From: Planococcus sp. APC 4015
GTDB taxonomy: Bacteria > Actinomycetota > Actinomycetes > Actinomycetales > Microbacteriaceae
Length of the DNA stretch: 48,995 nucleotides
Direction: 5' to 3'
Assembly (NCBI GenBank): GCA_030407505.1
Contig: JASDDH010000028.1
Location: 1-48,995 of the forward strand
Notes under the pieces: model-generated
The model's database searches: none
Told to the model about the DNA's origin: nothing
The model's input: the letters and a program-made list of their open reading frames with translations, nothing else
Made by a program: the position numbers and the translations under genes
In this document: piece after piece, positions 40,700 through 48,232 of the stretch
Layout of the letters: each line of letters opens with the position of its first letter
Numbering within the stretch: position 1 is the first letter of the stretch

Positions 40700-41199
40700 G
40701 CGATACGCCCGAGAAGCGGCCGGCATACGAGCCGGCGTCACGGCTGCTGACGCCGACCGGCTACGACCCCGACATGCCCAGGCCCACGTCGATCTACGCG
40801 GGGGTCGGACTCATCCTGCTCCGCGTCGTCGCGGGCGCCCTCATCCTCGCGGGCGTCGCACTCGGCTGGGGCGGAGTCGAGCTCGACATCGACGCGGCGG
40901 TCGACGGCGTCGACCTCGAGGCGCTCGCGCGCGGGGCGGTCGTCGGCGTCGGCGGCGCGTTCGTGGTGCTCGACGCGCTCTTCGCCTTCTTCGTGCTGCG
41001 CGGCCGCAACTGGGCGCGCGTGTTCGTCATGTTCGTCTCGGCCGCGTCGATCAGCTTCTCGTTCGTCGGGTGGTGGGTGCAGGGGCAGAAGATCGGCCTC
41101 GACGGCACGTTCGTCTCGCTCAGCCTCGACATCCTCATCCTCCTCGCGCTCTCGAGTCGCAGCGCCGCCGCCTACGCGCGCCGCAACGAGCGGCGCTGA
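40696..41199 (+). CDS. Small integral membrane protein, unknown family
   Basis: 167 residues. A soluble N-terminal 35 residues rich in Pro and acidic groups precede three to four membrane helices (IYAGVGLILLRVVAGALILAG, GVGGAFVVLDALFAFFVLRG, VFVMFVSAASISFSFVGWW and FVSLSLDILILLALSS). A basic tail AYARRNERR follows. I recognise no family. GTG overlaps the previous stop by four bases and the J-domain gene starts ten bases after its end, so it belongs to the same transcript. Confidence 0.75.
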   Translation: MSDTPEKRPAYEPASRLLTPTGYDPDMPRPTSIYAGVGLILLRVVAGALILAGVALGWGGVELDIDAAVDGVDLEALARGAVVGVGGAFVVLDALFAFFVLRGRNWARVFVMFVSAASISFSFVGWWVQGQKIGLDGTFVSLSLDILILLALSSRSAAAYARRNERR

Positions 41200-41209
41200 A
41201 AGGTCTCGC

Positions 41210-42148
41210 GTGTTCGACAGTCCCCTCTCGGCATCCGCCTACGACGTGCTCGCGGTCGACCCCGCGGTCGACGACGAGACGCTGCGCCGGGCCTACCGTC
41301 TGCGCCTGAGAGAGACGCACCCCGATACCGGCGGGGACGCGGCCCTGTTCATCCAGGTGCAGCGCGCGTGGGAGCTGGTCGGCACCGCCGACGCGCGCGC
41401 CGCGTACGACCGCGGGCACGGGTTCGGCGCGGCATCCGCCCCCTCGTTCTCGCCCGAGACGCCGACCTGGCGGCCGCCGCGTGCGCCCGCTGACACGCGG
41501 CCCCGCGCGCGTTCGCACGGACAGCCCGGCGGTTGGCGACGTGAGCGCTACCTCGACCTGATGCGCGAGTGGGTGGGGCGCGGGGTCGAGCTCGAGGATC
41601 CGTACGACCCCGCGCTCGTGCGCCGGGCACCGCGGCACCTGCGACGGATGCTCGCCGATGCGCTCGCCGAAGAGGCGACGGCCCGCATCGTGGCCGATCT
41701 CGGCATGGGCTACACGGTGTGGCACGACGTGCTGGCCGCCGGTCGCGGCGACGACTCGGACGCGAAGATCGACCACATCGTGCTCGGCCCGAGCGGTCTG
41801 TACGCGATCCTCTCGGAGGACTTCGGCGGCCCCGCACGTATCCGCCGCAGCGAGCTCGTCGGCGACGGCGTGCCCGGCTCGCCGATCGCCGACCTGCTGT
41901 CCCGGATGCGGGTGGTCGCCCGCGCCGCGGGCGTGCGGTTCGGCGGTGCGATCGTCGTGCTGCCCGACGACGACGTGCTGCATCCGATCGACGAACTCGG
42001 CCGCGTGCGCGGAACGGCGGTCGCCGTCGTGTCGCGCAGCGCCCTGTCGACGGTGCTGCGCCGCGGTGTCGCCGGCGCCCGCTCCATGGGCGGCAACGAG
42101 GTCTTCGACGTCCGCACCCGCCTGCAGCAGACCGTGCGATTCGCCTGA
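41210..42148 (+). CDS. J-domain protein with C-terminal NERD-like domain
   Basis: 312 residues. The N-terminal J domain (about 8-68) has the HPD motif H37-P38-D39 in RLRLRETHPDTGGD and should stimulate an Hsp70. A disordered Pro/Arg segment (about 75-105) leads to a C-terminal domain with ARIVADLGMGYTVWHDVLAA and DSDAKIDHIVLGPSGLYAIL, which resembles a nuclease-related NERD domain. The usual catalytic lysine after the core strand is missing (SEDFGG), so nuclease activity is uncertain. No zinc-finger repeats are present, so it is not DnaJ itself. It ends three bases from the convergent carboxypeptidase gene. Confidence 0.8.
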   Translation: MFDSPLSASAYDVLAVDPAVDDETLRRAYRLRLRETHPDTGGDAALFIQVQRAWELVGTADARAAYDRGHGFGAASAPSFSPETPTWRPPRAPADTRPRARSHGQPGGWRRERYLDLMREWVGRGVELEDPYDPALVRRAPRHLRRMLADALAEEATARIVADLGMGYTVWHDVLAAGRGDDSDAKIDHIVLGPSGLYAILSEDFGGPARIRRSELVGDGVPGSPIADLLSRMRVVARAAGVRFGGAIVVLPDDDVLHPIDELGRVRGTAVAVVSRSALSTVLRRGVAGARSMGGNEVFDVRTRLQQTVRFA

Positions 42149-42150
42149 CC

Positions 42151-43590
42151 TCAGTCGCTCAGGCCGAACAGCTCGAGCGGGTGGGTCAGGCGCCACCACG
42201 GGGTGGGGTCTGCGATGTCGTCGTCGAGCGCGAGCGCGACCGTCGACCGGCCGAGGGCCGTCGTGAGGGTCAGCGAGCCGACTTCGTCGCCGCTCGCGCG
42301 CAGGTCGCCGAGCGAGAACTCCGAGGCGGCCTCGGGCAGCTCGCCGTTCCACATGATGAGCGACGAGTCGGCGGTCGACACGATCGCGACATCCTCGCCC
42401 CACGCTGTGGTCACGCGCCCGACGGTCGTGCGGGCTGGAACCGCGGTCTGCGGCTGCAGTTCGGCCTCGAGCTGGGTGTACAGCGCCCGGGTCGCGGCGA
42501 TCCGGCTGTCGTTGTCGGGCTGGCCGAGCACCGACGCGTAGACCCGCACGGTGGCGTCGCCGATCGTCAGGTTCTTCGCCGTGAGCAGGTTCCACGTGTC
42601 GAGCGTGCCGGTCTTGACCCCGATGACGCCGGGGTCGGCCAGCATCCTGTTCGTGTTCTCGATGACGCCGACGCCGGGCAGGTCGACCGAGGGCTTGGCG
42701 ACGATCTCGGCGATGACGGGGTTCGCGAGCGCTTTCTGCGCGAGCACCAGAAGGGATGCCGGAGTGGCGACGTTGCGCGCATCGAGCCCGGTCGGCTCGG
42801 CCACGGTGACGCCCGTCACGCCGTGGGTGCGCAGCCATGTGTTGGCGGCGGTGGCGAAGACCGCGTCGGTGGGCCACAGTCCCGAGGCGAGGCGGTCGGC
42901 GTAGTTGTTGCCCGAGCCGACGAGCATGGCCTCGAGCATCTGGTACTGGCTCAGGGCGGCACCCACCGGCACGTCGACGGCCGATTCGCCGTTCTCGCGG
43001 TACTGCCAGTACGCGGTGCGGTCCCGCGCGGTGAACCGGTATTCGGGGCCTTGCTCGCCGACGGCGAGCGGCTGCTCCTCGAGCACGACCAGCGCCGTGA
43101 CGATCTTCGTGATGCTCGCGATCGTCTGCGGGTCGGTGGTCGTGGACAGATCGCCCGGGATGCCGGTGACCGAGATCGCCGCGCTGCCCACCGCCGGCCA
43201 TGCGGGCGCCGCCGCAGGGGCGGCGACCGGCTGCACGCCGACCGGCTCGACGGTCGGCGCGACTTCGTGGAGGGGCCAGAGCAGAGTGGTCGCCGAGTAG
43301 GCGCCGGCGACGAGCAGCAGGATCACGAACGGCACGAGAACGCTGGGGCGCAGCGGCGAGCGACGCGGGGGGCGACCCAGAAGGTCGGGTGCCGCGACAT
43401 CGAGGTGCGCGGTGCTCGTGAGCGCCGCCGGGTCGACCCACGTGAGCGCCGGCCGTGCGGTCACCGCGGCCGGCCGCGCCGTGGTCGTGACGGCGGCGGG
43501 CTCCTGCGGCTCGAGCGTGTCGACCGGTCCGGAAGCCCGCAACGCGCGACGCGACAGCGCGGGAGACGCGGGGGGATCGGCGGGGGCCAC
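42151..43590 (-). CDS. D-alanyl-D-alanine carboxypeptidase (low-molecular-weight PBP)
   Basis: 479 residues. A cytoplasmic Pro/Ala-rich N terminus of about 90 residues and one membrane helix (SVLVPFVILLLVAGAYSATTLL) are followed by a class S11-like peptidase domain outside. Catalytic motifs are complete: S159-I-T-K162, S226-G-N228 and K326-T-G. It would trim the terminal D-Ala of peptidoglycan stem peptides. The frame is open into the TPP riboswitch region, but the GTG at 43590 has a TACCGT box six bases upstream and avoids overlap with it. It is divergent from the ykoEDC operon. Confidence 0.88.
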   Translation of the reverse strand: MAPADPPASPALSRRALRASGPVDTLEPQEPAAVTTTARPAAVTARPALTWVDPAALTSTAHLDVAAPDLLGRPPRRSPLRPSVLVPFVILLLVAGAYSATTLLWPLHEVAPTVEPVGVQPVAAPAAAPAWPAVGSAAISVTGIPGDLSTTTDPQTIASITKIVTALVVLEEQPLAVGEQGPEYRFTARDRTAYWQYRENGESAVDVPVGAALSQYQMLEAMLVGSGNNYADRLASGLWPTDAVFATAANTWLRTHGVTGVTVAEPTGLDARNVATPASLLVLAQKALANPVIAEIVAKPSVDLPGVGVIENTNRMLADPGVIGVKTGTLDTWNLLTAKNLTIGDATVRVYASVLGQPDNDSRIAATRALYTQLEAELQPQTAVPARTTVGRVTTAWGEDVAIVSTADSSLIMWNGELPEAASEFSLGDLRASGDEVGSLTLTTALGRSTVALALDDDIADPTPWWRLTHPLELFGLSD

Positions 43591-43596
43591 CCGCCT

Positions 43597-43626
43597 ACGG
43601 TACAACGCCGACAGCGGGGCTATACT
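43597..43626. promoter_or_regulatory. Divergent promoters: leaderless box for the carboxypeptidase, TATACT -10 for the riboswitch operon
   Basis: On the minus strand TACCGT (43602-43597) is six bases from the GTG at 43590. On the plus strand TATACT (43621-43626), close to the -10 consensus, lies about ten bases before the TPP aptamer. Confidence 0.6.
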
Positions 43627-43635
43627 CAACGGCAC

Positions 43636-43728
43636 AACCACGGGAGTCCGGTGAGCCGGGCTGAGAGGAAGCGATCCACGCTTCGACCGTCGAACCTGAT
43701 CCGGATCATGCCGGCGCAGGGAGGGAGC
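43636..43728 (+). promoter_or_regulatory. TPP riboswitch (THI element)
   Basis: The conserved aptamer cores are all present in order: ACCACGGGAGTCC (P1/P2 start), GGGCTGAGAGG (43658-43668, pyrimidine-sensing arm), a variable P3 stem, and the TPP-binding CCTGATCCGGATCATGCCGGC followed by GCAGGGAGGGAGC. The last arm ends six bases before the ykoE ATG and contains the purine-rich stretch that would act as ribosome binding site. Ligand-dependent control of translation is therefore likely; no separate terminator hairpin is seen. Confidence 0.95.
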
Positions 43729-43733
43729 ATCCG

Positions 43734-44375
43734 ATGCACACGTCCACGACCGCATCCATCTCGTCCACGACCGGCCGGTTCCGCTGGCGGGTCGTCGACA
43801 TCGTCGTCGCCAGCGTCATCGGCACCGCCTCCGGCGTGCTGTTCTGGCTCTGGGGTCTCGCCTGGCCCGGCCTCGACACCGCCCTGTCGTTCACCCCGGG
43901 CCTGTCCGGCCTGCTCGCCGGCGGGTGGCTGTTCGCCGGTGTCCTCGGCGGTCTCGTCGTGCGCAAGCCCGGCGCCGCCCTGTACGCCGAGGTCGTCGCC
44001 GCCGTCGTCTCGATGGCGCTCGGCACCCAGTGGGCGTTCCTCACCCTCGTGTGGGGTCTCGTCCAGGGACTCGCCGCCGAGCTCGGCTTCGCGATCTTCC
44101 TCTACGCCAACTGGCGGCTCGTCGCCGCGATCACCTCCGGCGCGTTCGCGGGCATCGCGGTCGCCCTGCTCGACACGAACTTCTCGTCGGTCGCGGCGCT
44201 CGCCGCCGAGGCGCGGGCGGTCTACTTCGTCTCGGCCGTGGTGTCGGGCATCCTGATCGCCGGTCTGCTGTCGTGGGTGGTCATGCGGGCGCTCGCCGCG
44301 ACGGGCGCGCTCGACCGCTTCGCAGCGGGGCGCGAGGCCCGTGCCCGCGAGGCGGAACCCGCCGACGCCGCGTGA
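43734..44375 (+). CDS. ykoE: ECF transporter S component YkoE (hydroxymethylpyrimidine/thiamine)
   Basis: 213 residues, mostly hydrophobic, with about five or six membrane helices. FRWRVVDIVVASVIGTASGVLFWLWG, FTPGLSGLLAGGWLFAGVLGGLVVRKPGAAL and LGTQWAFLTLVWGLVQGLAAEL are YkoE features. It captures the substrate for the ECF importer, thiamine or its HMP moiety, consistent with the TPP riboswitch directly upstream. Its stop overlaps ykoD by four bases (GTGA). Confidence 0.93.
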   Translation: MHTSTTASISSTTGRFRWRVVDIVVASVIGTASGVLFWLWGLAWPGLDTALSFTPGLSGLLAGGWLFAGVLGGLVVRKPGAALYAEVVAAVVSMALGTQWAFLTLVWGLVQGLAAELGFAIFLYANWRLVAAITSGAFAGIAVALLDTNFSSVAALAAEARAVYFVSAVVSGILIAGLLSWVVMRALAATGALDRFAAGREARAREAEPADAA

Positions 44376-45823
44376 GCGGCGCCCGCGTCCGCGCGCGCGG
44401 CTGGGGTTGGCGGCACGCCGGCAGACGCCGATGGGCGGTGTCCGAGCTCGACCTCGATCTGCAGCCCGGAGAGCGCGTGCTGCTCCTCGGGGCGAGCGGC
44501 TCGGGAAAGTCGACCCTGCTGCGCGGGCTCGCCGGCGTGCTCGGCGACGCCGAGGACGGCGAGTCGTCGGGTGAGCTTACGATCGACGGGATGCCGCCGG
44601 CCCAGGCCCGCGGCCGCGCCGGACTCGTGCTGCAGGACCCCGACGCGCAGGTGATCCTCGCCCGCGTCGGCGACGACATCGCGTTCGCGGGCGAGAACCT
44701 CGGCATCCCGCGCGAGGAGATCTGGCGGCGCGTCGACGAGGCGATCGACGCCGTCGGCCTGCCCTTCGGGCGCGATCACTCGACGGCTCAGCTGTCGGGA
44801 GGTCAGAAGCAGCGGCTCGCGTTGGCCGGCGTGCTCGCGATGCGGCCGGGTCTGCTGCTGCTCGACGAGCCGACGGCGAACCTCGATCCCGAGGGGGCGG
44901 TGTCGGTGCGGGATGCCGTGATCCGCGCCGCCGCCGTCACCGACGCGACGCTGGTCGTCGTCGAGCACCGGGTGTCGCTGTGGGCCGACCACGTCGATCG
45001 TGTCGTGGTTCTCGGCGAGAGCGGCGTGCTCGCCGACGGCGCGCCAGACGCCGTCTTCGCCCGGCACGAGCGTGCGCTGACGGATGCCGGGGTGTGGGTG
45101 CCCGGCGTGCCGCCCGGGTTCACGCGCACTCCGCGCGCAGGCGGGGGCGAGCTTCTGCTCGGCGCCCGAGACGTGACGGTGGGGCGTCGACCGTTCGGGG
45201 CGAAGGACGCGCGGGTCGCGGCATCCGGGATCTCGCTCGACGTCGCCGGGGCACGCACCCTGGCGATCACGGGGGCCAACGGCGCCGGCAAGTCGACGCT
45301 CGCGCTCACCGTGGCGGGGCTCCTGCCGCGGGTGGCCGGAGAGATCGCGGCGACCCCCGAGCTCGCAGGCGGGCTGCATCCCGATCCTGCGCGGTGGCGC
45401 TCGCGCGAGCTGCTGACGCGCATCGGCACGGTGTTCCAGTCGCCCGAGCACCAGCTGCTGACGAACCGCGTGCGCGACGAGCTCGAGGTGGGGCCGCGGG
45501 CGCTTCGTCTCGAGCTCGCGGAGATCGCCGCGCGCACCGACGGGCTTCTCGAGAGCCTGCGGCTCACACGTCTCGCGGCGGTGAATCCGTTCACGCTGTC
45601 GGGTGGCGAGAAGCGCCGCCTCACCGTCGCCGCCGCGCTCGCGACCCGGCCGCGTGTGCTCGTGCTCGACGAGCCGACCTACGGGCAGGACGCCCGCACG
45701 TGGCGCGAGCTCGCGTCGCTCATCGACGACGTGCGCGCGCAGGGCACGGCCGTGGTGGTCGTCTCGCACGACCGCGACCTCGTCGACGCGCTCGCCGACG
45801 TCGAGCTGGTGGTGGCACCGTGA
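44372..45823 (+). CDS. ykoD: ECF transporter duplicated ATPase YkoD
   Basis: 483 residues with two fused ATPase domains. The first has GASGSGKST, LSGGQKQR and LLLLDEPTANLDPEG. The second has GANGAGKST, LSGGEKRR and VLVLDEPTYGQDART. This corresponds to the A/A' pair of ECF transporters in a single chain. It powers uptake with YkoE and YkoC. The GTG overlaps ykoE and its end overlaps ykoC (both GTGA), so stoichiometric translation is likely. Confidence 0.94.
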   Translation: MSGARVRARGWGWRHAGRRRWAVSELDLDLQPGERVLLLGASGSGKSTLLRGLAGVLGDAEDGESSGELTIDGMPPAQARGRAGLVLQDPDAQVILARVGDDIAFAGENLGIPREEIWRRVDEAIDAVGLPFGRDHSTAQLSGGQKQRLALAGVLAMRPGLLLLDEPTANLDPEGAVSVRDAVIRAAAVTDATLVVVEHRVSLWADHVDRVVVLGESGVLADGAPDAVFARHERALTDAGVWVPGVPPGFTRTPRAGGGELLLGARDVTVGRRPFGAKDARVAASGISLDVAGARTLAITGANGAGKSTLALTVAGLLPRVAGEIAATPELAGGLHPDPARWRSRELLTRIGTVFQSPEHQLLTNRVRDELEVGPRALRLELAEIAARTDGLLESLRLTRLAAVNPFTLSGGEKRRLTVAAALATRPRVLVLDEPTYGQDARTWRELASLIDDVRAQGTAVVVVSHDRDLVDALADVELVVAP

Positions 45824-46605
45824 CCCTCGTCGACGCCGACCTGCGGCACACCCGGCTCTCGCGCATCAACCCGGTCGCCAAGCTCGCGGCGGCGGGCATC
45901 CTGTCGATCACCCTCCTGCTGTCGATCGATCCGGTCTCGGCCGGAGTCACGCTCGCGGCGACGCTGCTGCTGCTGCCGTTCGCCGGACTGCGCTGGCGAC
46001 CCTTGTGGATGCGGATGTGGCCGATCGCGCTGGGGGCGCTCATCGCGGGTGCGGCGACCGTGCTCTACGGCCGTCCCGACGGCGAGATCTACCTGCAGTG
46101 GGGGATTCTGCGCGTCAGCGACGGGTCGATCGACCTCGCGCTGTCGATCTTCCTGCGCGTGCTCGCGATCGCGCTGCCGAGCGTGATCCTCTTCGCCACG
46201 ACCGACCCGACCGATCTCGCCGACGGACTCGCGCAGATCCTGCGGCTGCCCGCCCGCTTCGTCGTCGGAGCGCTCGCCGGCTTGCGGCTCGTGGGCCTGC
46301 TCGTCGAGGACTGGCGCGAGCTCTCCCTCGCCCGGCGGGCGCGGGGTGTGGCCGATGCCGGCCGCCTGCGCCGATTCGCAGGGCAGGCGTTCGCGCTGTT
46401 CGTGCTCGCGATCCGTCGTGGCACGAAGCTCGCAACGGCGATGGAGGCGCGCGGCTTCGACGCCGTCGGCCCCCGCACCTGGGCTCGTCCGTCGCGCCTG
46501 CAGTGGCGGGATGCCGGGCTCGTCGCCCTCGCGGCCGCGATCGCCGCGGCATCCGTCGTCGCCGCCGTCGCCGCCGGCACGTGGAGGTTCATCCTCGGGC
46601 TCTGA
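45820..46605 (+). CDS. ykoC: ECF transporter T component YkoC
   Basis: 261 residues with about five membrane helices. RLSRINPVAKLAAAGILSI opens the EcfT family, and the coupling segments with Ala-Arg-Gly motifs are LARRARGVADAG and AMEARGFDAVG. It links the ATPase to YkoE. It is the last gene of the riboswitch-controlled operon. Its 3' end seems to have been copied into the downstream tandem repeat. Confidence 0.93.
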   Translation: MTLVDADLRHTRLSRINPVAKLAAAGILSITLLLSIDPVSAGVTLAATLLLLPFAGLRWRPLWMRMWPIALGALIAGAATVLYGRPDGEIYLQWGILRVSDGSIDLALSIFLRVLAIALPSVILFATTDPTDLADGLAQILRLPARFVVGALAGLRLVGLLVEDWRELSLARRARGVADAGRLRRFAGQAFALFVLAIRRGTKLATAMEARGFDAVGPRTWARPSRLQWRDAGLVALAAAIAAASVVAAVAAGTWRFILGL

Positions 46606-46709
46606 CCGGGCGCTGGTGGAGCGGTTGCAGGATGGGGTGGTGCTGGTGTGACGACACGCCGGTGGATTCGCCCTGGACCGCGCGGACCTTCCTGCGACCG
46701 CACCACGAC
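46603..46709 (+). repeat. Tandem intergenic unit 1 (107 bp)
   Basis: Starts at the ykoC stop (TGACCGGGCG) and ends at CACCACGAC. It is the same length as 46779-46885 and differs at five positions. It contains inverted words GCGGTTGCAGGA (46621-46632) and TCCTGCGACCGC, so it can fold into a long hairpin. No coding function. Confidence 0.8.
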
Positions 46710-46778
46710 TGCCGGGGCGCGGGTGCCGGGCGCGGGCGCACGGCGTGGTGCGCACGGCGGCGGTTGGTCCTCGGTCTG

Positions 46779-46885
46779 TGACCGGGCGCGGGTGGAGCGG
46801 TTGCAGGATGGGATGGTGCTGGTGTGACGACACGCCGGTCGATTCGCCGTGGACTGCGCGGACCTTCCTGCGACCGCACCACGAC
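46779..46885 (+). repeat. Tandem intergenic unit 2 (107 bp)
   Basis: Second copy of the 46603-46709 unit, period 176 bp. The similarity continues upstream into TCCTCGGTCTG, the counterpart of the last ykoC codons, so the copied segment included the gene end. The spacer between units (46710-46778) has no visible gene. Confidence 0.8.
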
Positions 46886-46911
46886 CGCGCCGCGCGTGGT
46901 GGAATGAGCGG

Positions 46912-47394
46912 ATGACGTCTCGCCACGGCCCGCTCACGGCGCTCGACGGCACCGCGCCGGCTCTCGCCGTCGGCGATGTGCTCGTGCGCCATGTGCGGCT
47001 GACCCCGGCGGGCGTGGCGTGGCATGCGGGGGACGAGCGACGCGAGTTCGTGCCGTGGGTCGACGTCGATCGGGTCTCGATCGATGTGCCCAAGACGTGG
47101 ATGCCGCATCCGCTCGTCAGCGACTGGACCCGCTCGATCATCGAGACCGCGCTCGGCGGGGGTGGCGACTACCACCACGTGGAGCCGTACTTCGCGCGGG
47201 TGGTGTTCCGCGGCGGCGACGAGGAGCTGTGGGAGGTGGATCGGCACTACGTGTCGGGGTACCGTCGCCGTGACGCGCGAGCCGCCGCTCGGCTCGTCGA
47301 CCACCTGGGCGCCGAGCCGTCGTCCCGGGCGCTGCTGGCGCAGCCGTCCGAGATCATCGCGCGGATCTCGACCATCCTCCGTTCGGCCACCTGA
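46912..47394 (+). CDS. Hypothetical protein (160 aa)
   Basis: 160 residues of mixed beta and alpha character. VGDVLVRHVRLTPAGVAWHAGDERREFVPWVDVDRVSID, YFARVVFRGGDEELWEVDRHYVSGY and a C-terminal helix rich in Ala/Arg are visible. The strand pattern suggests a PH-like or similar small domain, without a recognised family. Codon use is like its neighbours. The start is uncertain: TGGAAT six bases upstream is a weak leaderless box and there is no Shine-Dalgarno. Confidence 0.7.
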   Translation: MTSRHGPLTALDGTAPALAVGDVLVRHVRLTPAGVAWHAGDERREFVPWVDVDRVSIDVPKTWMPHPLVSDWTRSIIETALGGGGDYHHVEPYFARVVFRGGDEELWEVDRHYVSGYRRRDARAAARLVDHLGAEPSSRALLAQPSEIIARISTILRSAT

Positions 47395-47418
47395 CCTGCG
47401 GTGAGACGGAGTCCCGCG

Positions 47419-47424
47419 TAAAGT
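47419..47424 (+). promoter_or_regulatory. Probable -10 box for the SDR/enoyl-CoA hydratase pair
   Basis: TAAAGT, leaving a leader of about 40 bases with the Shine-Dalgarno GAAGGAGA before the ATG at 47471. The sequence GCGGTTCGCCGC within the leader could form a small hairpin. Confidence 0.4.
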
Positions 47425-47470
47425 GGAACAGGATGCCGCGGTTCGCCGCGACGAGTTCGAAGGAGAACGC

Positions 47471-48232
47471 ATGGACCTGATAGGTGCTTCCGCCCTCGTG
47501 ACCGGGGGAGCGAGCGGGCTCGGCCTCGCCACCGCGCGCCGGCTCGCCGCCGCCGGCGCCGCCGTCACGATCGTCGACCTGCCCGCATCTGCCGGCGCCG
47601 AGATCGCCGCCGAGCTCGGCGGCTCGTTCGCCGCTGCCGACGTCACCGACACCGAGGCCGTCGCCGCAGCCGTCGAGACCGCATCCGCCGCCGGGCCGCT
47701 GCGCGTGGTCGTCAACTGCGCCGGCATCGCCCCGCCGGCGAAGGTGCTCGATCGCGACGGCAACCCGTCGCCGCTGGCGGGCTTCGAGAAGATCGTGCGC
47801 GTCAACCTCATCGGCACCTACAACGTCATCGCCCAGGCATCCGCTGCCATGGCGAAGGCCGGACAGACCGCCGACGGCGACCGCGGGGTCATCGTCAACA
47901 CGGCGTCGGTCGCCGCGTTCGACGGTCAGATCGGCCAGCCCGCCTACGCGGCCAGCAAGGGCGGCGTGCACGCGATGACGCTGCCGATCGCGCGTGAGCT
48001 CGCGCGTCACGGCATCCGGGTGCTCACGATCGCGCCCGGGATCATGGAGACGCCCATGCTCATGGGCCTGCCGCAGGCCGCGCAGGACTCGCTCGGCCTG
48101 CAGGTCCCCTACCCGCAGCGACTCGGCCGACCCGACGAGTACGCGAAGCTCGTCATGGCGATCATCGACAACGGGTACCTCAACGGCGAGACCATCCGGC
48201 TCGACGGCGCGATCAGAATGGCACCGAGATGA
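47471..48232 (+). CDS. Short-chain dehydrogenase, 3-hydroxyacyl-CoA dehydrogenase type II-like
   Basis: 253 residues, classical SDR. NAD-binding TGGASGLG (11-18), then NCAGIAPPAKV, and catalytic S146, Y159 and K163 (QPAYAASKGG). The sequence layout (long NAGIAPPAKVLDRDGNP loop, GQIGQPAYAASKGGVHAMTLPIARELA, APGIMETPMLMGLP) is that of the HSD10/type II 3-hydroxyacyl-CoA dehydrogenases of fatty acid and branched-chain amino acid oxidation. ATG preceded by GAAGGAGA. Its stop overlaps the enoyl-CoA hydratase ATG (ATGA), supporting a beta-oxidation-type pair. Confidence 0.9.
   Translation: MDLIGASALVTGGASGLGLATARRLAAAGAAVTIVDLPASAGAEIAAELGGSFAAADVTDTEAVAAAVETASAAGPLRVVVNCAGIAPPAKVLDRDGNPSPLAGFEKIVRVNLIGTYNVIAQASAAMAKAGQTADGDRGVIVNTASVAAFDGQIGQPAYAASKGGVHAMTLPIARELARHGIRVLTIAPGIMETPMLMGLPQAAQDSLGLQVPYPQRLGRPDEYAKLVMAIIDNGYLNGETIRLDGAIRMAPR

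Noticed and set aside
46606..46911. A small gene in the tandem-repeat region
   Set aside because: Open frames differ between the two copies and have no start signals; the pattern is one of inverted and tandem repeats.
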